In this document: one piece after another, positions 50,428-57,217 of the stretch
Position numbering within the stretch: the first letter of the stretch is position 1
Layout: each line of letters starts with the position of its first letter
Source: Alphaproteobacteria bacterium
Lineage (GTDB): Bacteria > Pseudomonadota > Alphaproteobacteria > SHVV01
DNA length: 64,000 nucleotides
NCBI GenBank assembly: GCA_016869275.1
Contig: VGEO01000003.1
Span: 19,484-83,483 of the forward strand
Direction of reading: 5' to 3'
The notes under the pieces: generated by a model
What the model was told of the DNA's origin: nothing
The model's input: the letters and a program-made list of their open reading frames with translations, nothing else
Database searches by the model: none
Position numbers and translations under genes: made by a program

Positions 50428-52809
50428 TCAGCCGCGGATCGTCATCGCGAAGAACTGCTCCGGATTGACCCGGATCGCCGCCCCGGTCGGGCACGCCCGC
50501 ACGCATGCCGGGCCCGCCGCCAGGTCTTTGCACATGTCGCACTTGACCGCGAGCTTGGGCGAGTCGCTCTTGACCTTTTTGGCGCCGGGATCCTCGCCGG
50601 GACCGGGCCCGGCCCCGAACAGCAGCCACTGCAATAAGCCCGGCTTGGCCGGCGGCTTGGCCGCCATGTGGATCACCTGGTAGGGGCAATTGCGCTCGCA
50701 ATTGCCGCAGCCGATGCACTTGTCGTCGATGAAGACCTCGCCGTTGGGCGCGCGGTGAATCGCGTCGGCCGGGCAGTCCGCCATGCAGTGCGGATGCTCG
50801 CAGTGGCGGCAACTGGTCGGGACGTGGATCGAAGCAAAGGTCGGGCCGGCCTCGCGGTCGAGGCGCGAGGTGCCGCCGTGCGTCTCGGCGCACGCTTTTT
50901 CGCAGTTGTCGCAGCGGACGCAGAGCGACTCGTCGATCAGGAGCACGTCGGTCGCTTCGCCGACGCCCTGCGCGACCAGGAACTCGATCAGGCCGCCCGA
51001 CTCCGGCGCTTCCTCCATGCGCACGTTTTCGACCATGCGCTGCTCGTACTTGTTCTCAAGTTTCTTGCGCAGGCTCGGATGCTTGTCGAGCACCTTGGTG
51101 AAGGCGGCGCCGTCGAGCTTGACCACCTCGGTGGCGACTGCGGTCTTGATCGTCGCCGAGCGCGGCGCCCGCGACAGCAGCGCCATCTCGCCGACATAGT
51201 TGCCGGCCGGCACGTACGAAAGCACGAGGTTGCGCCCGGCGATCGCGCGCGACACCGTCACCGAGCCGCGGCGAATCAGGTAGATCGCATCGCCCTGGTC
51301 GCCTTCGTTGAACAGCACGGTTCCGGCCGGATGGCTTTCGATCTTGGCGGTTTCAACCACCTCTTGCAGTTCGGCGGTCGGCACCTCGGGCGCGAGCTGG
51401 GTCTGGATCTGCCGCCCCATCGCCGTTTGGTCGAGCACCTTTTTCACGGCGGCGACCGAGTTGACGAGCTTGATCATCGACCGGCGCGGCGTTTCGATCA
51501 GGACGCAATCGTCGGACGCGGCGACGATGGTCGCGGTCCGCCGGCGGCCCGAAATCAGCCCCATTTCGCCAAAGAATTGGCCTTGGCTGAGCTCGATCAT
51601 CTCGGCGGGGTTGGCCGGATTGACCTGAATCCCGACCTTGCCCTGGACGATCGAGTAGAAACTGTTGGTGTAGTCGTTGCGCGCGAAAACGACCTCGCCG
51701 CGAGGCGGCGTGTGCACCGTCGAGTCGATCATGAACTCGCGCAACTGCAGGGTGGTCAAGCTGGAGAGCAGCGGAACGTTCTGACGGATGCGCTGCAGCG
51801 TCTCGTCGACGCCCGCGTTGATGTTGGCGAATTTGGCTTCGAGCAGCGGCTCGTCCGCCGGCTTGACCGGGCGGCCCTCGATGAACTCGATGACTTCGTA
51901 GCCCTGGTTCATCGCCTGCTTGATCAGCGGATAGCCGCCGAGCGCGCCGAGGATATAAAGGCCGGGGACGTTCGACTCGTAACTGCCGGACAGCTCGGGC
52001 AGCGCGGCGCGGTCCTTGCTCGGGAATTTGATGCCGCACGATTCGACGAACCGGCGCGGCGGATCGGCGCCGAGGCGGGCGATGACGCGGTTGCACTCGA
52101 CCTTGGCTTCGCCGTCGGCGGTGGTGAGGACGATAAAGTTGTCGCCGATCTCCTTGGGCTCGGAGTTGTAGAAGCACTCGATCACGCCCTTGTCGATCGC
52201 CTCCATGATGAGGTTCAAGTTGCCCTGCTTGGCGCGGGCGAACTCATCGCGGCGATTGACGATGATGACGTTGTTCTGCCGCGCCAGGGCGACGGCGTTC
52301 TCGATCGCGGCATCGCCGGCGCCGATGACGACGATGGTTTCCTCGGAATAGGCGTCGGGGTCGTCGAGTTGGTACTGGACCCACGGCCGGTCAGCGCCGG
52401 TGCATTCGACCTTGCGGAGATTGCCCTGCAACCCGATGCAGAGGACGACGTACTCGGCTTCGACCGCCGGACCGCCGAGCACGGTTAGCTCGAACTTGCC
52501 CTTCTGGCCCTTGATCGCGGTCACCTCGTTCTTGAAGCGAACGTTGACCTTGTGGCCGGCGGTCTGTTCATCCCAGGTGCGCAGAATGTCTTCGCGGATG
52601 CCGGCCTGGAACGACATCGGGCTGCGCAAAGGCAGGACGTCCGGCGTCGCCATGACGAACTTGCCTTTTTGGTACTTGTAGATCGTGTCCGACAGATGGT
52701 CGGCTTTTTCGAGCAGAACGTGCGAAACGCCGGTTTCGGCGGCCCGCCCGGCCGCGCTCATGCCGGCCGGTCCCGACCCGACGATGGCGACCTTGAACTT
52801 GTCGGCCAT
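50428..52809 (-). CDS. Fusion: FAD-dependent oxidoreductase, two cNMP-binding domains, four [4Fe-4S] motifs
   Basis: 793 residues, no signal peptide, so cytosolic. Residues 1-310 are a thioredoxin-reductase-like (YpdA-type) flavoprotein with VAIVGSGPAGMSAAGRA and the second nucleotide site VVIGAGDAAIENAVALA; the CxxC of thioredoxin reductase is absent. Residues ~350-460 and ~490-605 are two cyclic-nucleotide-binding folds (GQFFGEMGLISGRRRTATIV, GNYVGEMALLSRAPRSATIK). Residues ~625-793 form an NrfC/DmsB-like ferredoxin with cysteine groups CVRCDNCEKAC, CRHCEHPHCMADCP, CIGCGNCERNCP and CDMCKD...CVRACP. It opens the multihaem operon behind a sigma70-type promoter. It may pass electrons from NAD(P)H to the cytochrome b, gated by a nucleotide signal (inference). 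Confidence 0.93.
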   Translation of the reverse strand: MADKFKVAIVGSGPAGMSAAGRAAETGVSHVLLEKADHLSDTIYKYQKGKFVMATPDVLPLRSPMSFQAGIREDILRTWDEQTAGHKVNVRFKNEVTAIKGQKGKFELTVLGGPAVEAEYVVLCIGLQGNLRKVECTGADRPWVQYQLDDPDAYSEETIVVIGAGDAAIENAVALARQNNVIIVNRRDEFARAKQGNLNLIMEAIDKGVIECFYNSEPKEIGDNFIVLTTADGEAKVECNRVIARLGADPPRRFVESCGIKFPSKDRAALPELSGSYESNVPGLYILGALGGYPLIKQAMNQGYEVIEFIEGRPVKPADEPLLEAKFANINAGVDETLQRIRQNVPLLSSLTTLQLREFMIDSTVHTPPRGEVVFARNDYTNSFYSIVQGKVGIQVNPANPAEMIELSQGQFFGEMGLISGRRRTATIVAASDDCVLIETPRRSMIKLVNSVAAVKKVLDQTAMGRQIQTQLAPEVPTAELQEVVETAKIESHPAGTVLFNEGDQGDAIYLIRRGSVTVSRAIAGRNLVLSYVPAGNYVGEMALLSRAPRSATIKTAVATEVVKLDGAAFTKVLDKHPSLRKKLENKYEQRMVENVRMEEAPESGGLIEFLVAQGVGEATDVLLIDESLCVRCDNCEKACAETHGGTSRLDREAGPTFASIHVPTSCRHCEHPHCMADCPADAIHRAPNGEVFIDDKCIGCGNCERNCPYQVIHMAAKPPAKPGLLQWLLFGAGPGPGEDPGAKKVKSDSPKLAVKCDMCKDLAAGPACVRACPTGAAIRVNPEQFFAMTIRG

Positions 52810-52890
52810 GTCTTCCCCCTGCTCTGAGGCTCCAATCGCCCGTCGCGCGGCCCGTTGACGCATCGGGCTCGCTTCGCTTTTCAGACGCGT

Positions 52891-52919
52891 AGCATTGCCT
52901 CCGGGCCTGGACGTGTCAA
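52891..52919 (-). promoter_or_regulatory. Sigma70-type promoter of the multihaem operon
   Basis: On the minus strand TTGACA (52919-52914) is followed after exactly 17 bases by AATGCT (52896-52891). This predicts transcription starting near 52884 and a leader of about 75 bases before the ATG at 52809. Confidence 0.6.
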
Positions 52920-52941
52920 TCCTTCGTTGGCCGCCGTTTAC

Positions 52942-52958
52942 TTGCAAACCGTTTGCAA
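52942..52958. promoter_or_regulatory. 17-bp palindromic operator candidate upstream of the promoter
   Basis: TTGCAAACCGTTTGCAA consists of perfect 8-bp arms around one base. It is centred about 66 bases upstream of the predicted start of transcription, a usual place for an activator. The arms resemble LacI/GalR- or CRP-type half sites, but the regulator cannot be named. Confidence 0.5.
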
Positions 52959-53032
52959 AATCTGACGATTTCGGCGTTCGCCGCCCACCGTCGACGACCG
53001 CGACCAAGCCCGAATCGGGGCGCGCCGGCGTC

Positions 53033-54169
53033 TCAGCGAACCGCGTTAAATCGTTCCGGATGCGGCGCCGACACGTAGGAATCGGATTGCATCTCGAGCA
53101 GGCGCGAGGCGGTGCGGGCGAATTCGAAGGTGCCGTCGCCCTGGGTATAGAGCTCTTTCGGCGCCGTCGCCGCCGAGCACACGAGCTTGATGCGATTGTC
53201 GTAAAGGACGTCGATCAAATTGGCGAGCCGGCGCGCCTCGTTGCGCTTCTCGGGCGTGAGCGTGGGAATTTCCGCGAGCACGATCGTATGGAAGCGTTCG
53301 CTGATCGCGAGGTAGTCGGCGGCGGCGAGCGGCTGCTCGCAGAGCTCGCGGAACGTGAAGCGGGCGACCCCTTTGGCTTGCTCGGACACCGGGATCTTGC
53401 GGCCCTTGATCTCGATTTCATCGGGTTCGCCGCGCTCGGCATCGGTCAATTGCAGAAACGCCTGGTCCAACGCCGCGCCCGCTTCGGGCCCGAGCGGCGC
53501 GTGGTAGACCGGCTTTCCGACGATGCGGTTCAAACGGTAATCGGTATGGCCGTCGAGCTCGAAGACGTCCATTTGCTTGGCCAGGACGTCGATGAAGGGC
53601 AAAAACAACTCGCGGTTGAGTCCGCCCTGATAGAGTTCGGTCGGCGCCCGGTTCGATGTCGCCACCACGATCACGCCCTGCTCGAACAGCTCGGTGAACA
53701 GGCGGCTCAGGATCATCGCATCGGCGACATCGCGGACTTCCATTTCGTCGAAACACAAGAGCCAGGAATGCTCCGCGATCTCGTCGGCAGTCGCCGCGAC
53801 CGGGTCGGTGCCGGGCCGGAAGTCGCGGCGGAAGCGGTTGATGCGCTCGTGCGCATCGCGCATGAAGGCGTGGAAGTGGATGCGGCGCTTGGCCATCACC
53901 GGCGCGGTCTCAAAAAAGAGGTCCATCAGCATGGTCTTGCCGCGACCGACGTCGCCCACGAAGTAAAGGCCCTTGGGCGGCTCCTCGCGCTGCTTGAGGC
54001 GGAGGATTTCCTGCCAACGCGCCACCCGTTTCGGCCCGTGCTGCTTGAGCCGGCCGTGCAGGACCTGCAATTTCTCGATCGCCAGCTCCTGGACCGGATC
54101 GGGGCGGAGCTCCCCGGCCTTGCGCTTGGCCCGGTAAAGACCGAGGGGCGAGTCGGAAGCGACGCTCAT
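53033..54169 (-). CDS. zapE: Cell division protein ZapE (AFG1-like ATPase)
   Basis: 378 residues. Walker A GDVGRGKTMLMDLFF occurs near residue 69 and Walker B LLCFDEMEVRDVADAMIL near 135, with VVVATSNRAPTELYQGGLNR as the sensor region, the standard AFG1/ZapE layout. In E. coli the protein binds FtsZ under stress; mitochondrial relatives aid respiratory-complex quality control. Length is normal. Its short downstream gap holds the multihaem promoter, which is transcribed in the same direction. Confidence 0.94.
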   Translation of the reverse strand: MSVASDSPLGLYRAKRKAGELRPDPVQELAIEKLQVLHGRLKQHGPKRVARWQEILRLKQREEPPKGLYFVGDVGRGKTMLMDLFFETAPVMAKRRIHFHAFMRDAHERINRFRRDFRPGTDPVAATADEIAEHSWLLCFDEMEVRDVADAMILSRLFTELFEQGVIVVATSNRAPTELYQGGLNRELFLPFIDVLAKQMDVFELDGHTDYRLNRIVGKPVYHAPLGPEAGAALDQAFLQLTDAERGEPDEIEIKGRKIPVSEQAKGVARFTFRELCEQPLAAADYLAISERFHTIVLAEIPTLTPEKRNEARRLANLIDVLYDNRIKLVCSAATAPKELYTQGDGTFEFARTASRLLEMQSDSYVSAPHPERFNAVR

Positions 54170-54175
54170 CGGCGG

Positions 54176-54397
54176 CTAGCGCGGTTGCGGCGGCGGCGCC
54201 ACCCGGGCGTAGATGGTACGCGCCTGTTCGACGATGCGGGCTTCGCCCTCGCCGATCAGGGCGAGCGCGGTCACGCCGAGTTCGAGCAGGGCGGCGCCGA
54301 ACACGCGCTGATTGACGCCTTCGGCCTGTAGCGTCGCCAGCGCTTCGCTGAAAACCTGGTCGATGCGATCGACCTCGGGGCCGTCCCGGTCCGACAT
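54176..54397 (-). CDS. Small hypothetical protein
   Basis: 73 residues from the ATG at 54397. It is a single helical-looking protein (DRIDQVFSEALATLQAEGV, FGAALLELGVTALALIG) ending in PPPQPR. No membrane segment or motif is recognised. It sits between the dienelactone hydrolase gene (four bases upstream) and zapE (six bases downstream), so all three are one operon. The longer frame upstream of this start overlaps the hydrolase and is not homologous in style. Confidence 0.6.
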   Translation of the reverse strand: MSDRDGPEVDRIDQVFSEALATLQAEGVNQRVFGAALLELGVTALALIGEGEARIVEQARTIYARVAPPPQPR

Positions 54398-54401
54398 GGT
54401 C

Positions 54402-55142
54402 CTACCCGAAGTGGCGTTTGAAGAGGGCGAACATCCGCTCCCAGTGACGCTCTTCGGCCGCAACCATGTGGGTGTCGCGGTCGCGGAACGCGAACGCATG
54501 GCGCGTGCCGGGATAGGTTTCGATCCGGTGCTTGACGCCGGCGGCTACCATGCGGCGGCGGAGTTCCTCGATCTGCTCGAGCGGAAAGTAGTCGTCTTTC
54601 TCGGCGACGGCGAAGTAGATTTCGCCCTTGATCTTATCGACGACGAGATGGGCTGAATCGGGCCGGTCGTTCACCATCCAGGTCGCGCAATAGGTGGCGG
54701 TCGCGACGATCCGGGGATAACGGGCGGCGGCGCAGGTCGCGAAGCGGCCGCCCATGCAATAGCCGAGCGCACCGACCGGCCCCTTCCTCACCATCGGCTC
54801 GCGGTCGATATGATCGAACAGCGCCTGGGTGTCCTCGACCGGCATCGTGTTCGAGGTCGCCAGCATCAGCTCGAACATCTTGGTGTAGTCGTAGGTCCCT
54901 TCGACCTCGGCTTGGTTGCCGTCGATCACGATGTCGCGGACCTTCCGATAATAAAGATTGGGCAGGATCACGTAGTAACCGCCGGTGCCGAGCCGGCGCG
55001 CCATCTCGTAGAGCTCTTCGCGGACTCCGGGGGCGTCCTGGTAAAAGAGGATCGCCGGGAACGGCCCGCCCTCGTCGGGATGAGTGATGAACGTATTCAT
55101 CGACCCGTTCTTGGTCTTGATCTCGACCTTGCGTTCGATCAA
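54402..55142 (-). CDS. Dienelactone hydrolase family protein
   Basis: 246 residues. The alpha/beta hydrolase carries the cysteine nucleophile typical of the family in GALGYCMGGRFA, the aspartate region AVAEKDDYFP and the histidine in YPGTRHAFAF, a complete Cys-Asp-His triad. A TTG start is chosen because the ribosome site GGGGAGG lies five bases upstream. It may hydrolyse lactone intermediates of aromatic breakdown, but no such pathway genes adjoin. Confidence 0.92.
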   Translation of the reverse strand: MIERKVEIKTKNGSMNTFITHPDEGGPFPAILFYQDAPGVREELYEMARRLGTGGYYVILPNLYYRKVRDIVIDGNQAEVEGTYDYTKMFELMLATSNTMPVEDTQALFDHIDREPMVRKGPVGALGYCMGGRFATCAAARYPRIVATATYCATWMVNDRPDSAHLVVDKIKGEIYFAVAEKDDYFPLEQIEELRRRMVAAGVKHRIETYPGTRHAFAFRDRDTHMVAAEERHWERMFALFKRHFG

Positions 55143-55216
55143 GCGGTCCTCCCCGCGTTCGCCGTCGCATGCGGCCGGGGCGGACTATAACCGAACCGCG
55201 CCGCGCCGACGATTGG

Positions 55217-56929
55217 TCACGGTCGCCCGTAAACCCCGGCGTCGGTGGCGACGAAGTCGATCCGGCGGTCGCGCAGCGCCGTCCAACACTCGGCCGGCGT
55301 GTTGATGATGGGCTCTTCGTGGACGTTGAAGCTGGTGTTGATCAGGACCGGAATTCCGCTCCGCCCGGCGTAGGCGCTCACGATGTCGTGGTAAAGCGGA
55401 TTGGGTTCGCGCTCGATCACCTGCGGCCGCGCGGTGCCGTCGACGTGCACGACCGACGGAATGCGGGACGCCCACTCGGGCCGGACCTGGCAGGTGATGG
55501 TCATGAACCGCGCCGCGTAGGCCGATACCGGCGGCAGCGCAAAGATGCGGCTGGCGTCGCTCGCGCGTACCACCGGCGCGAACGGCATGAACTCGGAACG
55601 GTCGAGGCGTCGGTTGAGATCGTGGTTGATCTCGGCTGCAACCGGCGCCGCCAGGATCGAGCGGGCGCCGAGTGCGCGGGGTCCGTATTCCATGCCGCGG
55701 GTAAAAAGGGCGACGATCTTGCCCTGATCGATCAGCTCGGCCGCGGCGCGCACCGTGTCGGTGGCTACGCGCGGGCAGCCGTTGCCGGTGAGAACGTGGT
55801 CGATCGCCGGGCCGTGGTCGCGGCCGAGGTAGAGGTGCTCGAGTCGGTAGCGTTGCTCGAGCCACGTCGCGAGGCCGTCGCGCGCGAGCAGATAGTCGAG
55901 CACACCGCCAGCCGCGAGGCCCTGATCGCTCATCGCCGGGTAGACGAAGATCTCGTCGAGCGGCAGCGTTTCGGCGAGCCGCTGATTGAGCTTGACGTTG
56001 GCGAACACGCCGCCGGCGAGCGCAAGCCGGCGCACGCCATGGAGGGCAAGCAGCCGGCGCACGGCAGTTTCGATCGTATCCTCGAGCACCCGCTGCACCG
56101 ACGCCGCCACCGTTTCGCGCGGATGGCCATCCGCCCACGCGAAGATGAAACGGCGCATCGCCGCGAAGTCGGCGAAGTCGGAATCGATGCGACCGTCGGC
56201 ATCGACCCGGAAATGCCCGGCCAGCGCGGCGGCGAGCGAAGGTTCGCCGAGCGCGGCAAGCCCGGTGAGCTTGCCCTCGTGCTGGTTGATCTTGAAGCCG
56301 AGCGCCTGGGTCGCGAACCCGTAGGCGAGTCCGAGCGAATCGATCCGCAGCGGCGCCACCAGCCCGTCGTCGTCGCCGGCGAGCGTCGCGAGCCGACCGT
56401 CCTTGAGCACGCGGTGGCTGTACTGCACGTTGTCGCCGCCGCCGTCGGCGGTATAGACCAGCGCGTCGTCCCAGTCGGTGTGGAACAGCGCCGCCAGCGC
56501 ATGGGCGCGGTGGTGGTTGTAGAAGTGGGTCGCCGCTCCGGGCGGCAGCCCGGCCTCGGCGAGGAACGCGCGCGCATCAAACATCGCGCCGGAATCGGCG
56601 CGGCGATAGCGAACGCATTCGCGCTCCAGGCTCTTCATCTTGTCGCGGCCCCGGATTCGGTTGATCGCGCGACCGAGCCGGCGGCGGAGCGGTAGGTGGG
56701 TGTAGAACCGGAGCGGGTAAACCGAGCGCGAGAGCGCGATTGCTTCGATGTCGGCGGCGGCCGCGCCGGCGCTGCCGAGAACCTCGGCGATCGCTTCGCG
56801 CGGTAACCGACCGCCGTCGAGCTTGACTCGGGTCAGCCGCTCCTGGGCGACCGCGGCGACCAGCCGGTAACCGTCGAACAGCGCCGCGCATGCGTCGTGA
56901 TAGCCGGAATGGATGCCGAGGATCAGCAT
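55217..56929 (-). CDS. NodU/CmcH-family carbamoyltransferase
   Basis: 570 residues. The N-terminal Kae1-like domain (ILGIHSGYHDACAALFDG, THFYNHHRAHALAALFH, VYTADGGGDN) makes carbamoyl-adenylate from carbamoyl phosphate and ATP. The C-terminal YrdC-like-associated part (FTRGMEYGPRALGARSILA, PVLINTSFNVHEEPI) transfers it. Substrates in known systems are sugars of Nod factors, antibiotics or glycans. A neighbouring SPINDLY-type glycosyltransferase suggests a glycan target here (inference). Confidence 0.93.
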   Translation of the reverse strand: MLILGIHSGYHDACAALFDGYRLVAAVAQERLTRVKLDGGRLPREAIAEVLGSAGAAAADIEAIALSRSVYPLRFYTHLPLRRRLGRAINRIRGRDKMKSLERECVRYRRADSGAMFDARAFLAEAGLPPGAATHFYNHHRAHALAALFHTDWDDALVYTADGGGDNVQYSHRVLKDGRLATLAGDDDGLVAPLRIDSLGLAYGFATQALGFKINQHEGKLTGLAALGEPSLAAALAGHFRVDADGRIDSDFADFAAMRRFIFAWADGHPRETVAASVQRVLEDTIETAVRRLLALHGVRRLALAGGVFANVKLNQRLAETLPLDEIFVYPAMSDQGLAAGGVLDYLLARDGLATWLEQRYRLEHLYLGRDHGPAIDHVLTGNGCPRVATDTVRAAAELIDQGKIVALFTRGMEYGPRALGARSILAAPVAAEINHDLNRRLDRSEFMPFAPVVRASDASRIFALPPVSAYAARFMTITCQVRPEWASRIPSVVHVDGTARPQVIEREPNPLYHDIVSAYAGRSGIPVLINTSFNVHEEPIINTPAECWTALRDRRIDFVATDAGVYGRP

Positions 56930-57055
56930 GGGCCGCCCGAGGGCGTAGGCGAGGTCGCGGCGAAACGCAAGCACGATCGCGCCGCGCCATCGCGCCTTCA
57001 CGCTGGCGGGATGCCCGGGTAGGATCGAGCGGCGCCGACGACGAAGCGGAGCGCG

Positions 57056-57217
57056 ATGAACGAACTCAAGCTCGTCGGCAACGTCGACGGCGATCACTTC
57101 GCCGCGGTCGGTCAGCGGGTCGGGGGCAATCTCGACATCACCGTGCAGGCCAACCGGCTCGCCGACCTGCCGGCGGCAGCCGGCGGCCGGACCGGACCGG
57201 CGAACGCCGCGCGCTAA
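57056..57217 (+). CDS. Possible small protein, 53 residues
   Basis: The frame starts at an ATG with GGAG five bases upstream and ends by overlapping the stop of the TPR glycosyltransferase gene. Third codon positions are almost all G or C, as in real genes here. The sequence starts MNELKLVGNVDGDHFAAVG and ends in a Gly/Ala/Arg-rich tail. No family is recognised. It fills the gap between two divergent or convergent genes. Confidence 0.4.
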   Translation: MNELKLVGNVDGDHFAAVGQRVGGNLDITVQANRLADLPAAAGGRTGPANAAR

